DNA of 64,000 bases from JAAFJM01 sp964529175 (GCA_964529175.1 CAZGVO010000001.1:496001-560000), one strand, 5' to 3'; shown: positions 54,760 to 63,201, counted from the stretch's first letter. Translations and numbers: made by a program. Notes: a model not told the origin generated them from the letters alone.

Positions 54760-55599
54760 TTGATTTTTAAATCGTTAAACTTTTACTTGAAACTCCTTTT
54801 AAAAATAACATTACTAATAATTGCATTCCAACAAGTAAATGCACAAATAGTGCATGACCCAATTGGCGCTAAGACTTGGAGTTTAGGAGGAAGCAGTACT
54901 GCTGAAAGTAATGTGTTTTCGGTAAACAATAATTTGGCTAGCACGGCTGAACTAAAGCAATACCAAATTGGTGTTTATAATCAAACTCGTTTTAGTATAA
55001 AAGAACTCAATTTAATTAATTCAAGCATTTTAATTCCTACAAAACTATTTCATGTTGGTGCAAGTATAAACCACTTTGGCTACGAAAAATATAACCAACA
55101 AAACATTAGTGTAGGAATTGCTAAAAAGCTAAACAGCAACTTTAATCTAGGTGTAACAATTAATTATCTAACCATAAACATTGCAGAGCAAGAAAACACA
55201 GGCGCTTTAACAGGCAGCTTAAGTGCTTTTTATAAAATTAATAAAAACTTACAGTTAGGTGTTTTACTATTCAACCCTACTCAAAGCAATTACCACATAA
55301 ACACCTATGGCAAAGTCAATACTTTTGGAAGAATTGGTATAAAATACCAAGTAAATAAAAGTGTGTATTTAATAGGCGATTTGGATAAAACCTTTGAACA
55401 AGAAACCATTTTGAGAGGTGGTATTAATTACGCGCTTCACTCCAATTTTGACTTAAGTTTAGGGTATGCCAATAACCCTAATTATTTAACTTTTGGGTTT
55501 AATGCCAAAATAAAACAAATGGACTTGGCATTTGCTGCAAGTATGCATGAAATATTGGGCTTTACACCACATATTGGTTTGATATTTTATGGCAAATAA
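54760..55599 (+). CDS. PorV/PorQ-like outer-membrane beta-barrel
   Basis: Protein of 279 residues from TTG 54760; TTG 54787 gives a shorter, equally good signal peptide (LLLKITLLIIAFQQVNA). The mature start DPIGAKTWSLGGSSTAESNVFSVNNN resembles the conserved early strands of PorV/PorQ/FadL-like barrels, which cap the T9SS pore and pass cargo to the attachment machinery. The rest is an even series of strands ending THIGLIFYGK. It lies 21 bp after the CHU_C-bearing protein and overlaps the next gene by 11 bp, so a partner role for that cargo is plausible. Confidence 0.75.
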   Translation: MIFKSLNFYLKLLLKITLLIIAFQQVNAQIVHDPIGAKTWSLGGSSTAESNVFSVNNNLASTAELKQYQIGVYNQTRFSIKELNLINSSILIPTKLFHVGASINHFGYEKYNQQNISVGIAKKLNSNFNLGVTINYLTINIAEQENTGALTGSLSAFYKINKNLQLGVLLFNPTQSNYHINTYGKVNTFGRIGIKYQVNKSVYLIGDLDKTFEQETILRGGINYALHSNFDLSLGYANNPNYLTFGFNAKIKQMDLAFAASMHEILGFTPHIGLIFYGK

Positions 55600-57679
55600 A
55601 AGGTTTGTTTTTATAAAATATTTAGGTGCTTTGGCAATGGTATTTTATGGCAAAATATTGCTTGCGCAAAAATTGCAAAGCAAAACCGAAATTATTTCAA
55701 CCATTATTGAAAAATTGGTTGAAAATACTGAATCTACCATAGATTATACCGATTTACAAGCCCAACTTGAAAATCTTTACGATAATAAAATTAACCTGAA
55801 CAAAGCTACTGATAATGAATTAAGGCAACTCATTTTTTTGAAACAAACAGATATTTTAAGCATTTTAAAACACCAAAAACTATATGGTAATTTTGAAAGT
55901 ATTTATGAGTTACAAGCCATTGATAATTTAAGTGATGAAAGCATTTATATTTTAAAACATTTTGTAACTATAAATGAAGGTAACAAGCAACTAAAATTAA
56001 GCGAAATAAAGCAAGTTGGTAAAACTGAAATTGTATTGCAACATGAAAACGATTTTCAGCAACGGTTGGGTTATAAAACCAACGAGTTAAAAGCGCAAAA
56101 CAAGCAGTATTATTTAGGTTCGCCCTACCGATATGTAGTTAGGGCTAAACAAAAATTAGGAAAAAATATTGATTTGGGATTTACCGCAGAAAAAGATGCA
56201 GGGGAACAGTTTTTTGAAGGTGAACAAAGAAATGGTTTTGATTTTTACTCTGCACATATTCACATTAAAAATGTATGGCGTTTTAGTCAAATAATTATTG
56301 GTGATTACCAAGCTAATTTTGGGCAAGGATTAACCTTTGGTAGTGGCCTTTCAGCTCGAAAGTCGGCTTATGTATTAAATGTAAACAGGTATTTTCAAAA
56401 TATAAGGCCTTACCGAAGTGTAAACGAATTTGAGTTTATGCGTGGAGCAGCCTTAAATTATCAATATAAAAATTGGATCATCATTGGTTTTGTTTCAAGC
56501 AAAAAAATAAATACGAATTTTCAAACAGCCGATACCAATCAAATAAACACTTTTGATGGTTTAACAGGTTTTAATGTGACAGGCTTTCATCGCACCGCTA
56601 ATGAAATTGCCGATAAGGAAAATGTAAATCAAACCATTTTAGGAATACATGTTCAACATGATTTTAAATTTTTACAATTAGGTTTTACAGGTATAAAAAC
56701 CAATTACAGCAGTCCGTTTTTACCTAGCAATGCCATGTATCAAAAATATAATTTTACTGGAACACAACTTATAAATGCTGGAATTGATTATAAATTAGCA
56801 TTAGGAAATGCTTTGTTAAGTGGAGAATTTTCGAGCAGCGATAATGGCGCATTTGCCACCACACACTCGCTTTTAATAGCTTTAGATAATAAACTCGATA
56901 TTTGTTTATTGTATAGAAATTTTGATAAAAACTACCAAGTAACTTACAATAATCCATTTGCTGAAAATAGTGATGGACGAAATGAAACGGGGTTTTATTT
57001 TGGAGTAAGTTATAAACCCAAAAAAGCTTTGGTATTTAATCAATACATCGATTTTTACCAATCAAAGTGGCTGCGGTTTTTGGTTGATGCGCCAAGTAAA
57101 GGATTTGATGTTTTGAATGAAGTACAATACAATCCTTCCAAAAGTTTAAATATGTATTTGAGGTACCGATATGAAAACAAAGAAAAAAACGAAATCAACA
57201 ACACAGAAGCGCTCAACGATGCTTTAACCGCACAAGAAAAACAGCAATTTAGGTTTCATATCAAGTACAAATTGAGCCTTTTGTTAGAAGCCGAAACACG
57301 GTTAGAACAATCGTTTTTTACCACCAAAAATATTGCTCCAAGCAATGGCACTTTAATTTACCAAGATTTAAAATTCAAATCCAATGGAGGCAAATGGACC
57401 TTTAGTACTCGATTAGCGCTATTTAGCATTGATGATTACAATGCAAGAATTTACGCTTACGAAGACAATTTGCCCTATACTTTCACAGTACCTTTGCACC
57501 AAAACAGTGGCAGTAGATTTTACTTTATGGCCAAATACCAAGTAACTAAAAAAATTATACTTTTTGCGCGTTATGCGCAAACCAAATACAGTAATATAAA
57601 CAGTATTGGCACTGGATTAGAGCAAATTAGTGGTAACACACAAAGTGATTTAAGTATGCAATTACAAGTAAGTTTTTAA
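55589..57679 (+). CDS. Helix-hairpin-helix plus beta-barrel envelope protein
   Basis: Protein of 696 residues. A signal-like N-terminus (LGALAMVFYGKILLAQ) is followed by a ComEA-type helix-hairpin-helix region (about 60-130): NLYDNKINLNKATDNELRQL and YGNFESIYELQAIDNLSDE. The remaining 540 residues are strand-rich with many aromatic turns and a C-terminal SMQLQVSF, as in large outer-membrane barrels. The combination is common in Bacteroidota but its function is not known to me; the HhH part may bind DNA or peptide at the periplasmic face. The gene overlaps the previous one by 11 bp. Confidence 0.8.
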   Translation: MANKRFVFIKYLGALAMVFYGKILLAQKLQSKTEIISTIIEKLVENTESTIDYTDLQAQLENLYDNKINLNKATDNELRQLIFLKQTDILSILKHQKLYGNFESIYELQAIDNLSDESIYILKHFVTINEGNKQLKLSEIKQVGKTEIVLQHENDFQQRLGYKTNELKAQNKQYYLGSPYRYVVRAKQKLGKNIDLGFTAEKDAGEQFFEGEQRNGFDFYSAHIHIKNVWRFSQIIIGDYQANFGQGLTFGSGLSARKSAYVLNVNRYFQNIRPYRSVNEFEFMRGAALNYQYKNWIIIGFVSSKKINTNFQTADTNQINTFDGLTGFNVTGFHRTANEIADKENVNQTILGIHVQHDFKFLQLGFTGIKTNYSSPFLPSNAMYQKYNFTGTQLINAGIDYKLALGNALLSGEFSSSDNGAFATTHSLLIALDNKLDICLLYRNFDKNYQVTYNNPFAENSDGRNETGFYFGVSYKPKKALVFNQYIDFYQSKWLRFLVDAPSKGFDVLNEVQYNPSKSLNMYLRYRYENKEKNEINNTEALNDALTAQEKQQFRFHIKYKLSLLLEAETRLEQSFFTTKNIAPSNGTLIYQDLKFKSNGGKWTFSTRLALFSIDDYNARIYAYEDNLPYTFTVPLHQNSGSRFYFMAKYQVTKKIILFARYAQTKYSNINSIGTGLEQISGNTQSDLSMQLQVSF

Positions 57680-57690
57680 TAAATAAACTC

Positions 57691-57996
57691 ATGACAGAAG
57701 AGCAATACCATGCCATTACAACCTGGCAAAACAATACATTTACACAAGCAACTGCACTTTCAAAAATTGCCCACTTAAGACAAGAAATAGAAGAACTTGC
57801 CGATGATATAAAAAACAATAATCCAAACCAAAACCTAGAGTTTGCCGATTGTTTTATTTTACTTTTTGGAGCAGCTAATTCAGCTGGAATGAGTTATCAA
57901 AATATTATTGAATCCATTAACCAAAAAATGGAAATTAACTACCAACGCCAATGGGGCAAACCCAATGAAGACGGGGTGGTTAATCATGTAAAGTAA
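57691..57996 (+). CDS. MazG-like nucleotide pyrophosphohydrolase
   Basis: Protein of 101 residues, all-alpha. The metal-binding pattern of the family is visible as LRQEIEELADD (ExxE) and LEFADCFILLFG (ExxD). The end NYQRQWGKPNEDGVVNHVK matches dATP/dGTP-type small pyrophosphohydrolases. It probably removes non-canonical or excess nucleoside triphosphates. It lies 11 bp after the barrel gene and may be read from the same transcript. It converges with 57999-59009 with 2 bp between them. Confidence 0.85.
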   Translation: MTEEQYHAITTWQNNTFTQATALSKIAHLRQEIEELADDIKNNNPNQNLEFADCFILLFGAANSAGMSYQNIIESINQKMEINYQRQWGKPNEDGVVNHVK

Positions 57997-57998
57997 AG

Positions 57999-59009
57999 TT
58001 AAACCAATTCTCTAAAAATATCGCGCTTTAAGCGGAAAAGCACTTTTGCATCGTACATAAAAGTATCGGTTATAATTTCCATTTCTTCCTTTACTTGTTT
58101 TGGCGAGCGCTTGGTATTTCCTTGTATTTTTATTAATAAATCTTGTGTTTCAGTTTCGCTCATACCTATTTCAGCCATAGCTGTTTCAAGGCAAACGGTG
58201 CTTAAACCTTCGTCTTTTAATTGACCGCTTTCAGCTATCACCCAGCTAAGTGCGTAAAAATTAGCAGATTGAAAACAAATGGATTTGGAAATAGAAACCA
58301 CTTCGGGCATTTTGTTAAATGGACTTCCTAAAACCGACTTGGTTAAATAAGTATTTAAACTTGGATGTACATTTTCAATGGGTTTTAGTTGAATTAAGCC
58401 ATTTAAAGCTTGTGCGTAAATACTTATCCAACGCAGTTGTCTTCTAAACTCATGTACGCCATGTTCCAAATCGTTAAAATTTAAAATACCTATTTCGTAT
58501 TTATATTCAATTTCTTCAATTTGTTTGATAAATACTTGCGCAATGGCACTTCTCTCCTCCTCTACTTTTTTCCAACTTGCAGTTGCCAAATCTTTTTGAA
58601 TACCGGCTATTTTAGGTTTTTCAGCATTTATCCAATTATGTTCTAATAGCAATTCATTAAGGTTTTTCAATTCCATATCATAATGCTGTTTTAGGTTTTG
58701 AATAATGATTTCAGGAACAGCGCTATTTTTTGAAAATATTTTTATAAAACCATCGTAATAATCAATTTTACCTAATTGATCTTCAAACATTTTAAACACC
58801 AAACGCATTTTTTCAAAACGTTTTTTATTGTGAATCTCTTTATAAATTCGAGCTAAAGCTTGCAAATAAAATAACGATTGCCTAGCATTAGATTTATAAA
58901 TAACCAAAGCTGGCTCACTGGTTAATTGTGCAGCTTCCAATACTTCGTTTAATGCATTTAAATGAATTTGAAAACGGTTATAACCTTCGGGAATAGATTT
59001 ATTTTTCAT
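57999..59009 (-). CDS. All-helical cytoplasmic protein, CHAD-like
   Basis: Protein of 336 residues from ATG 59009; a frame 21 bp longer is less likely. It is helical throughout, with no signal peptide or membrane segment. The segment EHGVHEFRRQLRWISIYAQAL resembles the histidine/arginine helix of CHAD domains, which bind polyphosphate. A second part (LQHYDMELKNLNELLLEHN) could be the other half of the helical hairpin. The family assignment is tentative; no partner enzyme such as a CYTH phosphatase is nearby. Confidence 0.5.
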   Translation of the reverse strand: MKNKSIPEGYNRFQIHLNALNEVLEAAQLTSEPALVIYKSNARQSLFYLQALARIYKEIHNKKRFEKMRLVFKMFEDQLGKIDYYDGFIKIFSKNSAVPEIIIQNLKQHYDMELKNLNELLLEHNWINAEKPKIAGIQKDLATASWKKVEEERSAIAQVFIKQIEEIEYKYEIGILNFNDLEHGVHEFRRQLRWISIYAQALNGLIQLKPIENVHPSLNTYLTKSVLGSPFNKMPEVVSISKSICFQSANFYALSWVIAESGQLKDEGLSTVCLETAMAEIGMSETETQDLLIKIQGNTKRSPKQVKEEMEIITDTFMYDAKVLFRLKRDIFRELV

Positions 59010-59082
59010 AAGTAAAATTGGAATAAACACCGAAGTGCTAAAATTTGATAATCAGGTATTTATATTAAACAAGTTAACTAAC

Positions 59083-59583
59083 CTACCAAGCCTTAGATTC
59101 TTGGCTCCAAAACTCTACCCTTACTCCTGCGCTTACTACATTGGCCAATACTTCATCGCGCATGTTTTGCTCTAAACTAAAGGTATAAATGCCTTTTTGT
59201 TTAAATTTTATGCGTGGTTTATATTGCAATTGGTATTCGTAAATATCGCCTAAACCTTTTCCAAACCATTTTCCTCTTTCATCTTGTAAAGTAAATTCCA
59301 TTCTTTCTTTCTGAGTGGTTTTATCGGGCAAGGTTTCGGTAACCCACATAAACATATTGCTGTATTTATAATCGCCTGTAATACGCAAGTTTATATATAC
59401 ATTGCAATACTTAGTGGTATCAGCAATATTTACATCAAACGATACCGGATTTTTATAATCCCAGTTATGCTCAGTTATATCTTTGTTTTCATCAAAAATG
59501 GGTGGCTCCGCACACGATTGAAAACAAAAAACTACATACAACAATGCAATTATTGAAAAAACAGATTTACTCTTTCCTATCAT
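59083..59583 (-). CDS. gldH: Gliding motility lipoprotein GldH
   Basis: Protein of 166 residues with lipobox FQSC (acylated C24) and a single beta-rich domain: NPVSFDVNIADTTKYCNVYI, LRITGDYKYSNMFMWV, then TLQDERGKWFGKGLGDIYEY and AGVRVEFWSQ. These match GldH, an outer-membrane-associated lipoprotein needed for gliding and T9SS-dependent secretion in flavobacteria. Its start codon lies inside the 3' end of the RicT-like gene (17-bp overlap), so the two are co-transcribed. Its presence supports an active T9SS and possibly gliding. Confidence 0.9.
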   Translation of the reverse strand: MIGKSKSVFSIIALLYVVFCFQSCAEPPIFDENKDITEHNWDYKNPVSFDVNIADTTKYCNVYINLRITGDYKYSNMFMWVTETLPDKTTQKERMEFTLQDERGKWFGKGLGDIYEYQLQYKPRIKFKQKGIYTFSLEQNMRDEVLANVVSAGVRVEFWSQESKAW

Positions 59584-61003
59584 TGGGTTTTGGTGTATTT
59601 GGTCGGTTATTGTTATTGCGGTTTTTATTAAACCTTGGCTTATTATTTTGTGGTTTTTCGCCTCCTTCAGCTACCGGTTTATTGTTATTATTTGGCACCC
59701 TTTCCTCAGCAGGTTTATTAGCGTTATTTGGTCTATTTGGTTGTTGAGGTCTTGGATTGTTATTTACCGGTTTTGCATTGTTGTTATTATTAACTGACCT
59801 TGGTTGTTGAGGTCGGTTATTGTTTATATTTTGTGGCTTACCTTCAGCATTGGCATTGCGGTTAGCATTGTTTCGGTTATTATTTTTATTACGGTTATTG
59901 TTATTGCGCTTTCTGTCTTTATCATCTAAACGAGTAAGGCTATCCATTCCCATATCGTTTTTAAAATCAAGCTCAACTATTTTTTTAGGTTCGGCTTTAG
60001 GTTTTATAACCAATTCAGGCTTAACACCATCTTTATTTAAGGCCAAATATTCGTTTACTTTATCTACCCCAAGCTCAATCCATTCACCTGCAATTTCGCC
60101 CATTGGCGCAAAAAACAATACACGTTTTAAAATATCGGTTTTAACTTGGCGGTAACGTACATCTCCTGCAAATTCTAATATATTATTTTCTTTATCAGGA
60201 AAATCTTTTAACGATTCTTGGTACACATCCAGCTCAAAATTTAGGCAACATTTTAACTTACCACATTGACCCGAAAGTTTAAGTTGGTTGATAGATAAAT
60301 TTTGGTAACGTGCCGCATTGATATGAACCATTTTAAAATCAGTTAACCAAGTACTGCAACATAACTCGCGGCCACAACTACCAATAGCACCAAGCCTACC
60401 TGCTTCTTGGCGATAGCCAATTTGTTTCATTTCAATTCTTACTTTGAACTCATCGGCCAACTTTTTAATTAGCTCTCTAAAGTCAACGCGTTCTTCGGCT
60501 GTGTAATAAAAAGTAGCTTTACGTCTATCGCCCTGGTATTCCACATCGCTTAGTTTCATATTTAAGCCTAATTGCAAAGCATGCGTTCTGGCCTTAAACA
60601 TGGTAGGAACTTCCAACTCTTTGTTTTCTTTATGCTTAGCAATATCTGCCTCATTGGCTCTGCGTAAAATGCGTTTGATATGTTCGCTTTCAGGCGAAAG
60701 ACCCGCTTTTTTAAGCTGAAGTTTTACCAACTCACCTTTTAAATTTACTTTGCCAATATCGTAACCATTTTCCAATTCAACTACTACTAAATCGCCATTG
60801 GTTATATCTAAATTATTGGTATTGCGATAATATTCTTTTCGTGTTCCTTTAAAACTAACTTCTACTACATTAAACAATTGAACATTAGGCGGCATTACTA
60901 ACTCGCTTAACCAATCGTAAGTATTTAATTTATTGCACCCTCCGGTGCTACACCCTCCGCTTGAGCAACCACCAGTGCTGCATCCTCCACTTGTACATCC
61001 CAT
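59567..61003 (-). CDS. PSP1-domain (RicT/YaaT-like) protein with Cys-pentad N-terminus
   Basis: Protein of 478 residues. The first 23 residues repeat CxxGG so that cysteines fall at 3, 8, 13, 18 and 23. The PSP1 domain (about 40-300) carries the family cysteine pattern GRELCCSTW and GQCGKLKCCLNFELD. The last 110 residues are an Asn/Arg/Pro-rich, disordered tail (RNNNNRNKNNNRNNANRNAN and similar). In Bacillus, RicT works with RicA and RicF as an iron-sulfur complex affecting RNA maturation; no partner genes are adjacent here. gldH overlaps its 3' end, and holB lies 109 bp upstream. Confidence 0.88.
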   Translation of the reverse strand: MGCTSGGCSTGGCSSGGCSTGGCNKLNTYDWLSELVMPPNVQLFNVVEVSFKGTRKEYYRNTNNLDITNGDLVVVELENGYDIGKVNLKGELVKLQLKKAGLSPESEHIKRILRRANEADIAKHKENKELEVPTMFKARTHALQLGLNMKLSDVEYQGDRRKATFYYTAEERVDFRELIKKLADEFKVRIEMKQIGYRQEAGRLGAIGSCGRELCCSTWLTDFKMVHINAARYQNLSINQLKLSGQCGKLKCCLNFELDVYQESLKDFPDKENNILEFAGDVRYRQVKTDILKRVLFFAPMGEIAGEWIELGVDKVNEYLALNKDGVKPELVIKPKAEPKKIVELDFKNDMGMDSLTRLDDKDRKRNNNNRNKNNNRNNANRNANAEGKPQNINNNRPQQPRSVNNNNNAKPVNNNPRPQQPNRPNNANKPAEERVPNNNNKPVAEGGEKPQNNKPRFNKNRNNNNRPNTPKPNDRKE

Positions 61004-61112
61004 TTTATATTTATTTCTTTAAAAATAATTTAACATTTAAAAAATTGATTTTCAGACAGCTGCTAAAGCTATTTTGCTGAAAAATATTACAAATTATACT
61101 TTGATAAAAATA

Positions 61113-62255
61113 CTATTTTTTGATAGTAGCCATTTGTAATTGTTTGCCAATATACATAGAAAGATTTAAATACATAATCTTTACACTTGCATTGCGCTCT
61201 ACATGAAAAATTGCTTCATCAATAGCGGTAGTAATTAAGCTCAAATTATTGGGCGTAAATACTGCACTGAATTGATTTAAAAAAGCCAACTCGGCTTCGG
61301 TATTTTTACGCAACGATGGATGGCCATATTTGTAAATAAAAGCCGATCTAATCATTTGACTGCTGTAAGTTAAAAAGCTTTTTACTTGCTCGCGGCCCAC
61401 CATGGAAAGTCTATCAATTAAAGCCGTTAAATCATCAGGCTGACCTACTTGCATTGGTTTATTGTAAGCAAACGATTTACGCATCCATTCAATAAAAGTA
61501 TTTAAATAATCGCCATGCTCAATATCAATTAAACTCAAAGCCAAATTATAATTTCCGCTTACCAAGCGGGCTATGGCTTGTGCTTTTTCAGCTTCTATTT
61601 GATGATTTTGAACCAAACTTTGTTCTATATCTTCATCTAAAACCTTTGGAACTTTTACCAATTGCGTACGCGATAAAATGGTAGCCAATACTTTTTCACT
61701 ATCGTTAGCCACTAAAATAATTAAGGTTTTTTCAGGTGGTTCTTCCAACAATTTTAAAATAATATTGCCTTCGGTTTTCATGTATTCAGGCATCCAAATA
61801 ATAAGCGTTTTGTATTTGGCCTCGTAAGCTTTTAAGCCTAACTTTCTAATTATATCGCGGCATTCTTCGGCAGTAATATTTCCTTGTTTATTTCCAGCAC
61901 TATCTAGGTTGCAAAGCCAATCAAAATCGTTCATATAAGGATTGGCAATTAGGGCTTCTCTAAAATCGGCCAAAACATCAATACTTAACTTGGTTGGCGA
62001 AATAGTTGGGTAGGTAAAATGCAAATCTGGATGAATGTATTTTTGGTATTTAACGCAGCTTGCGCAAACACCACAACTATCGGTATCGGTTGGAGTTAAA
62101 CAATTTACATATTGTGCATAGGCAATGGCTAAAGCTAAATTTCCGCTTCCTTCAGCTCCCAAAAATAATTGTGCATGGCTAATTCTACCATCTTTGGTGG
62201 TTTGTATTAACTTGCTTATGAGGGCTTTTTGTCCTACAATAGATTTAAATTGCAT
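61113..62255 (-). CDS. holB: DNA polymerase III delta' subunit (clamp-loader AAA+ protein)
   Basis: Protein of 380 residues from ATG 62255 (MQFKSIVGQKALI); a longer frame reaches 62387 but has no support. It contains the AAA+ fold of clamp-loader subunits, with the P-loop changed to GAEGSGN (Lys lost, as usual for delta'), a zinc module CGVCASCVKYQK, the sensor-1 region KLLEEPPEKTLIILVAN and SRTQLVKVP. It helps load the sliding clamp on DNA. It heads the leftward unit holB-ricT-gldH, next to the accessory DNA on its right. Confidence 0.92.
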   Translation of the reverse strand: MQFKSIVGQKALISKLIQTTKDGRISHAQLFLGAEGSGNLALAIAYAQYVNCLTPTDTDSCGVCASCVKYQKYIHPDLHFTYPTISPTKLSIDVLADFREALIANPYMNDFDWLCNLDSAGNKQGNITAEECRDIIRKLGLKAYEAKYKTLIIWMPEYMKTEGNIILKLLEEPPEKTLIILVANDSEKVLATILSRTQLVKVPKVLDEDIEQSLVQNHQIEAEKAQAIARLVSGNYNLALSLIDIEHGDYLNTFIEWMRKSFAYNKPMQVGQPDDLTALIDRLSMVGREQVKSFLTYSSQMIRSAFIYKYGHPSLRKNTEAELAFLNQFSAVFTPNNLSLITTAIDEAIFHVERNASVKIMYLNLSMYIGKQLQMATIKK

Positions 62256-62422
62256 AATGGCAAATAAGCAAAAAATAATGAGAAGCGCAAAGCACAATTT
62301 TGAAAAAAGGTTTGTTAGTTCAATTGGTGCGGACATTAACAAAAGACAATTGTTAAACACCGAGGAGGTGCGCTTGACTCGATGCAAACAATAAAATAAA
62401 ATGCTTTGTGTAAAATGCTTAA

Positions 62423-62536
62423 AAGCTGCTAAATTTTTAATAAACTTGTACTGAAAAACTTATTATTGTATAACAAAAACGCCACTGAGTTGCGCTTATC
62501 TGCGAAAAATAGAGAGATAAGCCTGATAAAGTTAGG
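62423..62536 (+). repeat. 114-bp direct repeat, copy 1
   Basis: Identical to 63061-63174 except at three positions (62496, 62511 and 62520), without gaps, at a distance of 638 bp. Similarity fades over the next 15 bp but keeps TAAGTTG. The copy contains an inverted pair GCTTATCT/AGATAAGC (62494-62501 and 62515-62522), perfect here and with one mismatch in copy 2. It precedes the ORF at 62578. The rest of the gap 62256-62577 has no gene I can support. Confidence 0.85.
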
Positions 62537-62537
62537 G
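62469..62537 (+). other. attC-like recombination site, copy 1
   Basis: A 69-bp segment begins TATAACAAAAACGCC and ends GTTAGGG. The outer AAC/GTT pair and the length fit integron attC sites (R'' RYYYAAC, R' GTTRRRY). The last base deviates (G for Y), and the inner arms pair only through TTATCT/AGATAA. The similarity to the start of Vibrio cholerae repeats (TATAACAAACGCC) is from memory. Confidence 0.4.
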
Positions 62538-62577
62538 GTTTATATAAGTTGTAGGCATAACCACGACATCCGCACTA

Positions 62578-62940
62578 ATGACAGACGAACTCAAAAAATA
62601 TCTACTTGAACAATGCAGACAATGGATGTTACCAGAAGAAATTCGTGCATTGAGTCGTGATGGACTGACTGAGCATGGAGAAAAAACGACAAGAGAAATT
62701 GCTGAAAAGGAAAAAAGGGAATCGTTGGCAGATTTTAAAATTGAGCACATGTATGGTTTTAATGACCCAAAGACAAATGAACTAGTAAATTTAGGGCACG
62801 AAAAAATGTTATCGACAATAGCACAACGACTTCTTGACCGACACGGAGACAGCATAGTAAATAAATGCCCAAAGTGCAACAAATTGACTCGGACTCCAAA
62901 TGCGAAACAGTGTAGGCATTGCGGACACGACTGGCATTAG
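62578..62940 (+). CDS. Small zinc-ribbon protein of a cassette-like unit
   Basis: Protein of 120 residues. A helical, charged N-terminal part (LKKYLLEQCRQWMLPEEIRA) is followed by LADFKIEHMYGFNDPKTNEL, and the C-terminus has a zinc ribbon CPKCNKLTRTPNAKQCRHC, i.e. CxxC-x11-CxxC. No recognised family or catalytic motif; nucleic-acid binding is possible. The ATG is 40 bp after the attC-like end of copy 1. Five of seven Asp codons are GAC, whereas the phosphohexomutase gene in this window uses GAC in 5 of 23, which suggests a foreign origin. Confidence 0.65.
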   Translation: MTDELKKYLLEQCRQWMLPEEIRALSRDGLTEHGEKTTREIAEKEKRESLADFKIEHMYGFNDPKTNELVNLGHEKMLSTIAQRLLDRHGDSIVNKCPKCNKLTRTPNAKQCRHCGHDWH

Positions 62941-62955
62941 AAAAATTTTTCAGCC

Positions 62956-62979
62956 GATGTTGGCGTCCTCGCCAACATC
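62956..62979. repeat. REP-like hairpin, left
   Basis: Perfect 10-bp arms GATGTTGGCG and CGCCAACATC with loop TCCT. On the minus strand the hairpin is preceded at 6 nt by GTAG (plus-strand CTAC, 62986-62989), the tetranucleotide that marks many REP elements. The 12-nt core is the reverse complement of the core of the right hairpin. Confidence 0.65.
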
Positions 62980-62993
62980 TTTAGGCTACTATT

Positions 62994-63017
62994 ATTGCAG
63001 GCGAGGACGCCTGCAAT
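62994..63017. repeat. REP-like hairpin, right
   Basis: Perfect 10-bp arms ATTGCAGGCG and CGCCTGCAAT with loop AGGA. The core GGCGAGGACGCC is the inverse of GGCGTCCTCGCC at 62962-62973, so the pair forms an inverted doublet with complementary loops. Confidence 0.65.
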
Positions 63018-63060
63018 GGCGATAAGAAAAAAACAATATACTTGGTGCAATAAGGAGTAT

Positions 63061-63174
63061 AAGCTGCTAAATTTTTAATAAACTTGTACTGAAAAACTTA
63101 TTATTGTATAACAAAAACGCCACTGAGTTGCGCATATCTGCGAAAAATGGAGAGATAGGCCTGATAAAGTTAGG
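63061..63174 (+). repeat. 114-bp direct repeat, copy 2
   Basis: Copy of 62423-62536 with 111 of 114 bases equal. It precedes the secreted-protein ORF at 63202. The sequence before it (62941-63060) holds the two hairpins and no gene. Confidence 0.85.
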
Positions 63175-63175
63175 C
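63107..63175 (+). other. attC-like recombination site, copy 2
   Basis: A 69-bp segment from TATAAC to GTTAGGC. The right end is a perfect GTTRRRY. If it acts as attC, the unit from 62531 to 63169 is one 638-bp cassette carrying the zinc-ribbon gene. No integrase gene is in the window. Confidence 0.4.
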
Positions 63176-63201
63176 ATATAAATAAGTTGGCAGTAATTAT
63201 A

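Noticed and set aside
59000..60160. Plus-strand open frames across the gldH-ricT region
   Set aside because: They are antisense shadows; the Leu/Phe-rich peptides arise from the Asn/Arg-rich tail on the other strand.
62258..62394. 45-codon ORF divergent from holB
   Set aside because: It starts 2 bp from the holB ATG on the other strand, has no promoter room and no recognisable protein pattern; probably chance.
62423..63174. Insertion sequence or composite transposon bounded by the 114-bp repeats
   Set aside because: The repeats are direct, no transposase gene lies between them, and no target duplication was found.
62423..63175. CRISPR array
   Set aside because: Only two repeats, 114 bp long and 638 bp apart, with an ORF between them; no cas genes.
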